A stretch of 15,759 bases of DNA from AG-12 sp035531535 (GTDB lineage Bacteria; Chloroflexota; Dormibacteria; Aeolococcales; Bog-877): the NCBI GenBank assembly GCA_035531535.1, contig DATKSV010000154.1:1-15759 (forward strand), read 5' to 3'. Position numbers and translations under genes: made by a program. The notes beneath the pieces are model-generated. The model made no database searches. It was not told where the DNA came from and was given only the letters and a program-made list of their open reading frames with translations. Position 1 is the first letter of the stretch; each line of letters begins with the position of its first letter. Below are positions 7,073-13,922 of this stretch, in pieces.

Positions 7073-8041
7073 TCAGCCCGCTGTCGGCGCTGACCGGTTG
7101 CGGGCCGCTGCCAGCGCCAGGATCACGCCATCCCGAAGCCCGCGCTCGGTGACCGTCAACTCCTCGGCCCGGTACCGGTCGAGCAGTCCAAGCAGGATCA
7201 GGATCCCGCCCGCCATCAGGCGGGCTCGCTTGGGGCTGAGGCCAGTCTCGCTGGCGAGCTCGGAACTCGGTCGATTCATAACCAGGTCTTTGCAGCGCTC
7301 CACATCCGCCCGACCCAACACGGTCCAGGCATCGCCCACCTCCGGGCGGAGCCCGAGCACGGCCGCCTCGATGGCCGCGGCGCGCCGCCCGAGCACGACT
7401 GGGAGGTTGGAAGCGGTGCCGCCGGTGGCCAGTAGCACCCCGGAATCGCCGCTGCGGGGGACCGCCTCCAGAATCATTGAGACCCGGGCGGCGGCGTGGA
7501 CTTGCTGGCGGCTGGTGAGCGGGTCGCTGGCCTGCACTGCTCCCAGCAGCTGATCCGAGCCCACCTTGAGGCTGGTGCCGTTGCGAGGTCGGGTGCCCAG
7601 GCCCTGAACCACCTCGGTGCTTCCCCCGCCGACGTCGGCCACTGTGGCGGGTTGCCCCGACGAGACCTTGAAGGCAGTCGCACCCAGGTAGCTGAGGCGA
7701 GCCTCGGCCTCTCCGGTCAGCACCCTCAGGGGCTCGCCGGACAGACGCTTCACTTGCTCCAACAAGGCTTTGGAGTCGGGGGCGTTCCGAATCGCCTCGG
7801 TTCCGACCAGGCCGATGGACTCGGCCTGGTGCTGACGAGCCAGCCCGACCATGGCGGCGACCAGGGCCGCGGTGTGGGCGATCAACTCACTGCCGAGCTC
7901 TCCCTGGCGGGCGACCGCGGCCCCCAGGTTCACCATCTCCACCGCGTGCAGGCGATGGGTCAGCCCCTCCGGCTCCAGGGTTGCCACCAGCAGATGGATG
8001 GTGTTAGAGCCCACGTCCACGGCAGCCAGGCGCTGATTCAG
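7073..8041 (-). CDS. Ppx/GppA exopolyphosphatase-family phosphatase (short, two-domain form), probable CTG start
   Basis: A sugar kinase/Hsp70-fold phosphatase that hydrolyses polyphosphate or pppGpp. Motifs are VDVGSNTIHLLVA (phosphate loop), GLVGTEAIRNA, LTGEAEARLSYLGA, VADVGGGSTEVVQG and LLATGGTASNL. It lacks the C-terminal HD-type domains of E. coli Ppx/GppA, like short actinobacterial Ppx1 forms. The first ordinary start, GTG 8020, would give MDVGSNT and remove the NQRLAA strand that the fold needs. The only codon in frame that restores it is CTG 8041-8039, which overlaps the upstream TGA (8040-8038) as CTGA, with GAGGA nine bases before it. I therefore place the start at CTG, coupled to the Rieske-fold gene. 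Polyphosphate versus (p)ppGpp preference cannot be told. Family very sure, start moderately sure. Confidence 0.9.
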   Translation of the reverse strand: MNQRLAAVDVGSNTIHLLVATLEPEGLTHRLHAVEMVNLGAAVARQGELGSELIAHTAALVAAMVGLARQHQAESIGLVGTEAIRNAPDSKALLEQVKRLSGEPLRVLTGEAEARLSYLGATAFKVSSGQPATVADVGGGSTEVVQGLGTRPRNGTSLKVGSDQLLGAVQASDPLTSRQQVHAAARVSMILEAVPRSGDSGVLLATGGTASNLPVVLGRRAAAIEAAVLGLRPEVGDAWTVLGRADVERCKDLVMNRPSSELASETGLSPKRARLMAGGILILLGLLDRYRAEELTVTERGLRDGVILALAAARNRSAPTAG

Positions 8042-8361
8042 ATGGTGTCGTCCTCGTCCTCGGTTGGCTCCAGCCGCACCAGCAAGGTCCCGCTCGAGTT
8101 CACCTTGACGTCAAAGTGCCTGACGAAGATGGCGTCGGAGATGGGGGAGATCCCGGTTCGGACGTCGTAAGTCTCGCCGTCGAGGGGACAGGTGACGACC
8201 TCCCTGCGCAGACGGCCCTCGCCGATGGAGCCCCCGCTGGGGCAGGAGTTCTCCAGGGCGTGGAAAACTCCGCCCAGGTTGAACACGGCGATCTCGACGC
8301 CATCAGCGTCCACCACCTTGCCCGTCCCGGGAGGGACTTCGTCCACCTTGCAAACCGGCAT
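8038..8361 (-). CDS. Rieske-fold protein lacking both cluster histidines (NirD-like)
   Basis: A 107-residue protein with the layout of a small soluble Rieske ferredoxin: MPVCKVDEVPPGTGKVV, VFNLGGVFHALEN, cluster loop 1 SCPSGGSIGEG and loop 2 TCPLDGETYDVRTG, then VRHFDVKV. The canonical ligands are C-x-H and C-x-x-H; here they read Cys40-Pro-Ser42 and Cys58-Pro-Leu-Asp61, so both histidines are replaced while both cysteines remain. A normal [2Fe-2S] cluster is therefore unlikely, as in the cluster-free NirD subunit of nitrite reductase, although no nirB is nearby. The tail is acidic (EPTEDEDD). ATG 8361 matches the usual family start; an upstream in-frame extension to 8430 is not needed. CATAAT (8386-8381 on the minus strand) is a candidate -10. 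Its stop overlaps the Ppx/GppA start. Confidence 0.85.
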   Translation of the reverse strand: MPVCKVDEVPPGTGKVVDADGVEIAVFNLGGVFHALENSCPSGGSIGEGRLRREVVTCPLDGETYDVRTGISPISDAIFVRHFDVKVNSSGTLLVRLEPTEDEDDTI

Positions 8362-8512
8362 AAAGTCAGCCAACGAGGGGATTATGCCGAATCGTGCCCG
8401 CCCACGATCGGCGGCGTCCCCTGGCACCATCCAGGCGCCGGCCTGAAGCGTGGCCGGGGCGCCGCTCTCTGCCAGACCAGGGGCGCCTCATCCCGGCTCC
8501 CCGCTCTCAGGG

Positions 8513-8542
8513 TTGTGACCTCCCATCGGACTTCGATACGCT
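8513..8542 (+). promoter_or_regulatory. Promoter ahead of the leader ORF and aminopeptidase operon
   Basis: TTGTGA (8513-8518), 18 bases, TACGCT (8537-8542). Transcription would start near 8549-8550, about 14 bases before the ATG at 8564. It fits the TANNNT pattern of the other promoters in the window but has a weaker -35 box. Confidence 0.4.
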
Positions 8543-8563
8543 GGCTTAGGGCCGGTGAGGAGC

Positions 8564-8611
8564 ATGGCAGCGGAAAGTCGTCTGGCGGGGGCTACCCCTT
8601 CGGTGCCATGA
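8564..8611 (+). CDS. Possible 15-residue leader peptide ORF
   Basis: ATG 8564 is preceded by GGTGAGG (8554-8560), of which GGTGA pairs with the 16S tail at a five-base spacing. It encodes MAAESRLAGATPSVP and stops at TGA 8609-8611. The next ORF can start one base later (TTG 8613) or at GTG 8619, so re-initiation is possible. There is no run of regulatory codons as in amino-acid attenuators, so a role in control is only a guess. It could also be a chance ORF. Confidence 0.3.
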   Translation: MAAESRLAGATPSVP

Positions 8612-8612
8612 T

Positions 8613-8846
8613 TTGCGAGTGGAAGATTTGGAATTGACCGCCTTGGTGCGCGGGGCGGTGCCCGCCGGGCCGGGGGCGGACAGCATTTGGGTCACCCAGC
8701 CCCGACCGGGCGAGGTGGTGGTCCAAGCGCACCCCTCGTCGAATTTCGTAGTGGTGTTGACGCCGAGATTGCGAGAGCAGATCTCGACAGCAATTCGGGA
8801 GTGGATGCCTGACATCCGCCAGATTACTTTTGACCCTCACCATTGA
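8613..8846 (+). CDS. Small hypothetical protein (77 residues)
   Basis: I do not recognise this family. The frame has G/C-rich third positions and encodes a strand-like segment (SIWVTQPRPGEVVVQAH), then FVVVLTPRLREQIST, an amphipathic helix, and IRQITFDPHH. The strand-helix-strand end loosely recalls small nucleic-acid-protein interaction domains such as DnaA domain I, but the likeness is too weak to name it. Start options are TTG 8613, GTG 8619 or TTG 8628; none has a Shine-Dalgarno. GTG 8619 has CATGAT six bases upstream, a one-base departure from the leaderless -10 pattern. Its stop TGA overlaps a TTG that could open the next gene (TTGA), which suggests one operon leading to the aminopeptidase. 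Confidence 0.5.
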   Translation: MRVEDLELTALVRGAVPAGPGADSIWVTQPRPGEVVVQAHPSSNFVVVLTPRLREQISTAIREWMPDIRQITFDPHH

Positions 8847-9175
8847 ATCCGGTAGAGCCCCTGATGCCAGCCACCGGGAGTGCGTTTCGCCGCGGACAGC
8901 CGGCAGTGGCTGACAGCACGAGACCGGATCAAGAGCCGGGTCACCCGCGCCTCATGGGCCCGGTGGAGGTTGGCCTCGCCTTGGGCGTCAAGCCCCAGGT
9001 GGTCGTCAACTGGATCCGCGAGGGGAGGGCTCATCCCAGCGCAGTGGACGAGCTGGGTCGTTTTCGGTTCACGCAGTCTGACGTAGAGCAGTTGCGAGCG
9101 GGTCTCGGCCAGCGTCGCCAGCGCCCGGCTGGCGCCGGCACCGCGGCTGACATCGAGACTCGCATCCACAGCTGA
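8843..9175 (+). CDS. Helix-turn-helix DNA-binding protein (MerR/excisionase-like)
   Basis: Up to 110 residues. The recognisable part is residues 38-90: GPVEVGLALGVKPQVVVNWI, then REGRAHPSAVDELGRFRF and TQSDVEQL. This is the helix-turn-helix plus wing typical of helix-turn-helix type 17/MerR-like excisionase domains (helix, GV-xxx-VxNWI recognition helix, then RFRF strand and a D-V helix). It probably binds DNA as a small regulator; no effector domain is present. Start is uncertain: TTG 8843 overlaps the previous stop, ATG 8864 and ATG 8954 are alternatives, and none has a Shine-Dalgarno. The N-terminal 37 residues are disordered in character. The aminopeptidase follows after 24 bases. E. coli PepA itself binds DNA, but a functional link here is speculation. 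Confidence 0.65.
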   Translation: MNPVEPLMPATGSAFRRGQPAVADSTRPDQEPGHPRLMGPVEVGLALGVKPQVVVNWIREGRAHPSAVDELGRFRFTQSDVEQLRAGLGQRRQRPAGAGTAADIETRIHS

Positions 9176-9199
9176 CGGCCACCCAGGGAGGAGATTGAG

Positions 9200-10717
9200 T
9201 TGCAGGCAAAGGCGGCTGATGCGGAGCTGACGAAGCTGCGGGTGGACGTGGTGATGGTCCCCTACTTTCAAGGAGAGCCCCTCGGCCCAGCGGGTGCCGC
9301 TGTTGACCGCGCCCTGGATGGCCTCCTCGCCCGGATGCTCGACACCAAGGAGGCATCAGGGAGGTTCCCGGAGCGAGTCCTGCTGCCGACCATGGGCCGG
9401 CTGGCATCCCCCCGAGTGCTCTACCTTTCCCTGGGGCCAAGGGCGCTCCTTGACGGTTATCGCCTTCGCAACGCCCTCCAGTTCGCCACCCGACAGGTCC
9501 GCTCCTTCTCTCACTCGGCGGCGGTGGTGGTGGACCCGGCGCTCCGCGAGGTGATGTCTGCTCCGGCCACTGGCCAGGCTCCGCAGTCCCTGGCTAGGGC
9601 GATTGCGGAGGGGATCGCGCTGGGCAACTATCGGGTCGGCGAGTTGAAGGCGGCTGAGGAGAAGGGGCAGGTGGAGGAACTCCAGCTGGTTGGCCTGGGC
9701 TCGGGCTCCGACTTGGCCGCCGCGCTGGCGGCGGGAGTGCGCCTTGCCGAGGCCACGAATGCCACCAGGGTGCTGCAGTGGCGTCCCAGCAATCGGTTGA
9801 CTCCGACTGACTTCGCCGAGGAGACGGAGCGGCTGGCCAAGGCTCACGGGTTGAGCCTCAAGGTGCTGGAGCGGGCGGAGATGACCAGGCTCGGGATGGG
9901 GGCGCTGCTGGCCGTGGCCAGAGGTTCGCACGAGCCGCCCAAGATGGTCGTCCTGCGCTACAAGCCTAGGGCCTCCGACCGTTCGGGCAGGGTCCTGGCC
10001 CTGGTCGGCAAGGGCATCACCTTCGACACCGGCGGCATCTCTCTCAAGCCCAATCCCGGGATGGTGACCATGAAGTCGGACATGAGCGGGGCGGCCGCCG
10101 TGATCCAGGCGATGGCGGTGATCGCCCAAACCGAGCCCAGGATCGAGGTGCTGGGCCTGGCGCCGCTGACCGAGAACATGCCCGGAGGTGGGGCCACCAA
10201 GCCCGGCGACGTGGTCTCAGCGATGAACGGAAAGACCATCGAGATCAACAACACCGATGCCGAGGGGAGGTTGGTCCTGGCCGATGCCCTCTGCTACGCG
10301 GTCAGCCAGGGAGCCACCCATCTGGTGGACGTGGCCACCCTCACGGGCGCCATCTCAATCGCCCTGGGTCACCCTGTCACCGGGGCGATGAGCAACAGTC
10401 CAGAGCTCCTGGAGGCGGTTCGGACCGCTTCGGTCGAAGCCGGTGAGCGGATCTGGGAGCTGCCGATGTTCCCCGAGCATGAGGTGGCGCTCACCTGCGA
10501 TATCGCCGATGTTCGCAACACCGCCGGGATTCCCGCTGCGGGCAGCATCAATGCGGCGGTCTTCCTGCGTGAGTTCGTCTCGGATCGGCCCTGGGTGCAT
10601 CTCGACATCGCGGCCTCGTCGTATCACGGAGAGCCCCTGCTGGCGGGATTGGTGCCCAAGGGGCCCACCGGGGTGATGACCCGGACCCTGGCCCACCTCC
10701 CCTTCCACCTGGGCTGA
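9200..10717 (+). CDS. pepA: Leucyl aminopeptidase (M17 family)
   Basis: A 505-residue M17 di-metal aminopeptidase that removes N-terminal residues, preferably leucine, from peptides in the cytoplasm, normally as a hexamer. The C-terminal catalytic domain has VGKGITFDTGGISLKP (Lys271, Asp276, Lys283), MKSDMSG (Asp294) and the signature NTDAEGRL (Asp353, Glu355, Arg357). These correspond one for one, shifted by one residue, to the E. coli PepA metal and catalytic residues. The N-terminal domain (1-190) is divergent, as usual. The C-terminus has DIADVRNTAG and WVHLDIA, typical of the family. TTG 9200 is chosen because AGGGAGGAG (9185-9193) sits six bases before it. It closes a plus-strand operon with the helix-turn-helix gene and ends at a strong hairpin. 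Confidence 0.96.
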   Translation: MQAKAADAELTKLRVDVVMVPYFQGEPLGPAGAAVDRALDGLLARMLDTKEASGRFPERVLLPTMGRLASPRVLYLSLGPRALLDGYRLRNALQFATRQVRSFSHSAAVVVDPALREVMSAPATGQAPQSLARAIAEGIALGNYRVGELKAAEEKGQVEELQLVGLGSGSDLAAALAAGVRLAEATNATRVLQWRPSNRLTPTDFAEETERLAKAHGLSLKVLERAEMTRLGMGALLAVARGSHEPPKMVVLRYKPRASDRSGRVLALVGKGITFDTGGISLKPNPGMVTMKSDMSGAAAVIQAMAVIAQTEPRIEVLGLAPLTENMPGGGATKPGDVVSAMNGKTIEINNTDAEGRLVLADALCYAVSQGATHLVDVATLTGAISIALGHPVTGAMSNSPELLEAVRTASVEAGERIWELPMFPEHEVALTCDIADVRNTAGIPAAGSINAAVFLREFVSDRPWVHLDIAASSYHGEPLLAGLVPKGPTGVMTRTLAHLPFHLG

Positions 10718-10726
10718 TCGGGGGTG

Positions 10727-10759
10727 CGGCCCGGCAGGCCCGAACGCCTGGGCGGGCCG
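10727..10759. terminator. Strong GC hairpin between convergent pepA and MBL genes
   Basis: CGGCCCG and CGGGCCG pair over seven bases, then, after a small internal loop, CAGGC pairs with GCCTG around a six-base loop (CCGAAC). It fills the 49-base gap between the convergent stops at 10717 and 10767 and could serve both. There is no U-tract. Confidence 0.5.
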
Positions 10760-10766
10760 GGGTCGC

Positions 10767-11564
10767 TTAGACGGGCGCGAAGATCGGGTCTGGGTCGTCT
10801 CCAAGCTGGCGCAGCCGACCCTCGGCCGCCAGCTTTAGGCAGTGGGCCCAGACGGTCTGGCTGGCATAGGGGAGGACCTCCTCCGGGTAGCCTGCATAGA
10901 GCTTGGGAACCAGATCCGCCGGTCGGTGCGGACCGTTACGGAATGCCTCGAGGACCTCAGCCTCCCGTTCCTGGCGGTGGCGGATCAGGGCCGCCAAGGC
11001 GGCCCCGGGGTCATCGATCGGCTCGCCATGACCGGGCAGCAGGCGGTCCACGGCCAGCCCGGAGATGCGGTCGAGGGAGTCGAGGTACTGCCCCATGTCA
11101 CCATCGGGCGGCCAGATCACGCTGGTGGTCCCGGACAGGACCAGGTCGCCGGTGAAGAGAAGGCGCTCGCGCTCGGCCAGGAAGCAGAGGTGATCACTGG
11201 CATGGCCAGGGGTGTGGAGGGCCACCAACTCGGTCCCGCCGGCCAGAATCCGGTCCTGATCATGGAGGGGCAGGTTGCCCACCCGGTCCGCCCGTCGGTG
11301 GAAGACAGCCAGCGGCGCGCCGGTCAGTTCACAAAGGCGCAGGGCTCCCGCCTGATGGTCTTCGTGATGGTGGGTGCAGAGCACGGCCGCCACCCTCCCC
11401 ACCTGGGCGGCGGCCTCCACCACCCGCAGTAGGTGCGCCTCGTCGAGGGGACCGGGGTCGACCACCACCACCTCATCCAGGCCGAAGATCCAAGTGTTGG
11501 TTCCGGGGCCCGTCAGCGGTCCCGGGTTGGGCGCCCGGACCAAGGTCACGCTGGCTGTTGGCAC
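10767..11564 (-). CDS. Metallo-beta-lactamase-fold hydrolase (LACTB2-like)
   Basis: A 265-residue MBL-fold enzyme. Metal ligands are visible in THHHEDH (His65, His67, Asp69, His70), HTPGHASDH (His121), FTGDLVL (Asp140) and LPGHGEP (His179). The opening APNPGPLTGPGTNTWIFG and the C-terminal winged-helix-like segment (ASQTVWAHCLKLAAEGRL, residues 234-251) are typical of the LACTB2/MBLAC group. Members of this group include single-strand RNA endonucleases and thioester or CoA-ester hydrolases, so the substrate is open. There is no signal peptide, so it is cytoplasmic and not an antibiotic resistance enzyme. GTG 11564 lies two bases after the Nudix stop, with GGGGAG just upstream, so the two genes are translated together. 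Confidence 0.88.
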   Translation of the reverse strand: MPTASVTLVRAPNPGPLTGPGTNTWIFGLDEVVVVDPGPLDEAHLLRVVEAAAQVGRVAAVLCTHHHEDHQAGALRLCELTGAPLAVFHRRADRVGNLPLHDQDRILAGGTELVALHTPGHASDHLCFLAERERLLFTGDLVLSGTTSVIWPPDGDMGQYLDSLDRISGLAVDRLLPGHGEPIDDPGAALAALIRHRQEREAEVLEAFRNGPHRPADLVPKLYAGYPEEVLPYASQTVWAHCLKLAAEGRLRQLGDDPDPIFAPV

Positions 11565-11566
11565 GC

Positions 11567-12358
11567 CTACTCCCCGTGCAGGGTGGACAGGTCAAGCCCC
11601 GGATAGCGGGCGCTGGTGACGTCCTCAAGGCGGGGCCGCATGGTCTCCACCACCGCGCCTCGGGCGCGCTCGAGGACGTCCTCGACACTGGTCGAGTCGG
11701 CCAGCCACGCCAGCACCGCCCGGGTCGGAGGCAGCAGCTGGCACTCTCCCCGCAACCCCTCCGCCAGGGCCTGCGCGGGGCCGACCCAGCGCAAGGACAC
11801 ATGCTCGCCCAGGGTATCGCCGGCAGGCTCCTGTCCGAGCGGGATCGCCGCCACGAAGAAGCGGGTGTCAAAGCGATGGGGGAGCCCCTCGGGGGTCACC
11901 CAGTGGGCGCAGAAGGCGATCTCATCCACCGCCGGGCGGAGCTGGAGCCTCGCCAGCGCGGGGAGCAGCAGCCCGGGCTCTCCGCGGCGCAGGCGGTCCC
12001 TGGTCGCCTCCAGGTCCGCCAGCTGCTGGGAGGTGCAAAGCTTTCCCTGCCAATCCCCGGCCAGGAGGACGCCGCACTCCTCGTAGGTCTCGCGGATCGC
12101 CGCTATTCTGACCGCGAGGTCAGCCCGGACGTCCCACTCGCGTCCGGCCCGGTCGTCCAGCAGCCGGCCCCATTGCGGGTCGCGATCCGGCGCGTCGACC
12201 GATCCGCCCGGGAACACCTGAGTGCGGGGCGCGAAGCTGGCGCTAGCGGGCCGGCCGAGGAGGAGAACCTGGAGCTCACTGCCCCTAGCCCGGATCAGCG
12301 CCAGGGTGGCCGCGTCGCGCAGCTGGCCACCTCCACCGGGAACGCCGGCATCCGTCAT
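11567..12358 (-). CDS. Nudix hydrolase (NUDT19-like)
   Basis: A 263-residue Nudix protein. The box is split by an insertion: FPGGSVDAPDRD (residues 49-60) is followed about 25 residues later by AAIRETYEECGVLL (86-99), which has the REUXEEXGU core (Arg89, Glu90, Glu93, Glu94, Gly96). This FPGG-VD plus AAIRETYEE arrangement is known from NUDT19-like proteins; mammalian NUDT19 hydrolyses CoA and acyl-CoA, but other Nudix proteins in this shape act on nucleotide diphosphates. DTRFFVAAIPLGQEP near residues 169-183 is the usual downstream strand. ATG 12358 has GGGAG eight bases upstream, inside the end of the 41-residue ORF that stops one base before. It forms an operon with the MBL gene; pairing with an LACTB2-like hydrolase would fit CoA-ester clean-up, an inference only. 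Confidence 0.88.
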   Translation of the reverse strand: MTDAGVPGGGGQLRDAATLALIRARGSELQVLLLGRPASASFAPRTQVFPGGSVDAPDRDPQWGRLLDDRAGREWDVRADLAVRIAAIRETYEECGVLLAGDWQGKLCTSQQLADLEATRDRLRRGEPGLLLPALARLQLRPAVDEIAFCAHWVTPEGLPHRFDTRFFVAAIPLGQEPAGDTLGEHVSLRWVGPAQALAEGLRGECQLLPPTRAVLAWLADSTSVEDVLERARGAVVETMRPRLEDVTSARYPGLDLSTLHGE

Positions 12359-12359
12359 C

Positions 12360-12485
12360 TCACCAACTCCCGGGGACTGGCACCGCCTGGCTGGGCGCGG
12401 GGCCTAGGTGGAAGCGCACCGTCCGCCGGTTGAAGTTGCGGTCGATTGCGCGGGTGGCTGCGGCATCCGGTCGGGCATGCCTCAC
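12360..12485 (-). CDS. Small ORF of 41 residues inside the Nudix operon
   Basis: GTG 12485 starts seven bases after the stop of the upstream unknown gene and the TGA (12362-12360) ends one base before the Nudix ATG. The product is basic: MRHARPDAAATRAIDRNFNR followed by RTVRFHLGPAPSQAVPVPGSW. By my count about 33 of 41 codons end in G or C, as expected for a real gene here, and it fills an otherwise unexplained 134-base gap with tight spacing on both sides. The ribosome site is weak (GGGG directly before GTG), so translation would depend on coupling. No family is recognised; a Nudix-linked small partner or a translated coupling spacer are both possible. Confidence 0.45.
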   Translation of the reverse strand: MRHARPDAAATRAIDRNFNRRTVRFHLGPAPSQAVPVPGSW

Positions 12486-12492
12486 CCCCGGC

Positions 12493-13017
12493 TCAAAGAG
12501 CCGCTACTCCCCGCTCCGAGAAGCTGAGGATTTGGCGCGGATGGATCAGCGCGAACGGTCGCTGGATGGTCACGCGCTCATGGGTCAGGGCCGGCAGCCA
12601 GACGGCGTTGAGATTCCGCACCGCCAGGAAGTCGTCGATGCTCCTCTCCAGGGTCTCTCGAAGGCTCAGCCTCGGCTCCAGAAAGACCTCGCACACCAGT
12701 GAGAACGTGTCGATGGTCAGGGCTACCTGGTGAGTGACCTTCTGCTCCAGGAGGGCTCGCCGGCCACCCATGTCGGCGCTGTTCTCGCCGATCGGGGCCA
12801 GCATCAAAATCGAGCGTTTGGCGAGCATGGCCGACTCTTCGACGGTACTGATCACCGGATAGGTGCTGGCCAGTGGCTCCAGGGTCAGTTGCCGAATCTC
12901 CAGGTACTCGGTCATCCGGTTGACCACGTCGGTCAGACGCAGCGGGGGCGACACTTCGATGTCTCCGGTCAACTTGAGGAAGGAGCTGAAAAGTTCGATC
13001 CGTTCCCAGTTCTCCAC
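12493..13017 (-). CDS. Hypothetical protein with two tandem copies of a DUF6812-like module
   Basis: A 174-residue protein, if read from GTG 13017. Two halves share a pattern: residues about 12-76 (FLKLTG, PPLRLTDVV, EIRQLTLEP, AKRSILML) and 103-168 (FSLVCE, PRLSLRETL, AVRNLNAVW, HPRQILSF). Each has a strand, P-x-L-x-L-x-acidic start of a helix, R-x-L strand and a closing R-x-I-L strand, which recalls the short DUF6812-type module. No catalytic motif, signal peptide or membrane segment is seen. The frame opens upstream at TTG 13053, but that TTG is the -35 box of a good promoter whose -10 lies eight bases before GTG 13017, so I use the latter. First gene of the operon with the small ORF, Nudix and MBL genes; function unknown. 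Confidence 0.65.
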   Translation of the reverse strand: MENWERIELFSSFLKLTGDIEVSPPLRLTDVVNRMTEYLEIRQLTLEPLASTYPVISTVEESAMLAKRSILMLAPIGENSADMGGRRALLEQKVTHQVALTIDTFSLVCEVFLEPRLSLRETLERSIDDFLAVRNLNAVWLPALTHERVTIQRPFALIHPRQILSFSERGVAAL

Positions 13018-13025
13018 GACGCCGC

Positions 13026-13053
13026 AGTATACGAGAGTGATCGATCCCTCCAA
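13026..13053 (-). promoter_or_regulatory. Promoter of the DUF6812-like/Nudix/MBL operon
   Basis: On the minus strand TTGGAG (13053-13048), 16 bases, TATACT (13031-13026), then eight bases to GTG 13017. The -10 box matches TATAAT at five of six positions. The spacing to GTG again implies a leaderless transcript. The element lies in the short region shared with the divergent biotin ligase gene. Confidence 0.55.
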
Positions 13054-13065
13054 CTCGCAACCGGC

Positions 13066-13894
13066 GGTGGTGGCAGAGTGGGGCCGGGGTTCTGGTGGTG
13101 GACTTCGATCAGGATTGCTACGCCAGGAGCTGGCCGCGGCCGGAGTCCCCTATCGGGTGAGGGCTCAGGCGCGGGTCTCCAGTACCCAGGACATGGTGCT
13201 GGCGGCGGCCCGGGCCGGCGAGCCCGAGGGTCTGGTGGTCATCGCGGACCACCAGACCAGGGGAAGGGGACGGGCCGGTCACAGTTGGATCGACGCACCG
13301 GGGACTTCCCTGATGTTCTCCTTGCTTTGGCGTCCCCTCGGGTCGGCCGCGGCCTGGGGCTCTCTTTCCCTGGCGGCCGGGTTGGCCGTCGCCGAGGGCA
13401 TCGAGGCAGCTGGCGGCCCGGTGGTCGAGGTGAAGTGGCCCAACGACTGCCTGACGGGGGGGCGCAAGCTGGCTGGAATCCTGGTGGAGACAGGCATCTC
13501 CGGTGGATCCGGAGCGGCCGTTGTTGGGGTCGGCTGCAACGTGGCGTGGGCAGCGGCGGACCCCGCCCTTGGACCCGAGGCGACCGCGGCTGACCTAGCG
13601 GGCTTTCCGGTCGATCTCACTGAGCTGGCAGCGGCCGTCCTCGGCAGGTTGCACGTTCGCTATCGGGAGTGGTCGGCCAGCGGCTTTGGGGCCCTCCTTC
13701 CCGCCTGGACCGCGCGCTGCTCATGGCTGGGGCGACGCGTTGTGGTGAGTCTCCCGGACGGCTTCCGAGAGGGAGAGATGCTGGGCGTCGACGGCGATGG
13801 CTCGCTTCGCCTCGGTATTGGCGGGAGCGAGGTACTGGTGTCGGCGGGGGACCTCAGCCAGGCGTCGGGTCCGGCTCTGAGAGTCCTGAAGTGA
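13066..13894 (+). CDS. birA: Biotin--[acetyl-CoA-carboxylase] ligase, without DNA-binding domain
   Basis: About 275 residues if started at GTG 13066. It activates biotin as biotinyl-AMP and attaches it to the lysine of biotin carboxyl carrier proteins. Motifs are VSSTQDMVL, the nucleotide loop TRGRGRAGHSW (the usual GRGRxGRxW with His for the second Arg), VEVKWPNDCL and GRKLAGILVE, then VVGVGCNV. The C-terminal SH3-like domain is present (WLGRRVVVSLPDG, GEMLGVDGDGSLRLG). There is no N-terminal winged helix, so this is a group I ligase and not a biotin-operon repressor. The start is uncertain: GTG 13037, 13066, 13069 and TTG 13115 are all in frame without a clear Shine-Dalgarno; TTG 13115 would still retain the catalytic core. 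It diverges from the unknown-protein operon. Confidence 0.92.
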
Positions 13895-13922
13895 GCGTCG
13901 GGCCAAAAACCGCGCCGATGGC

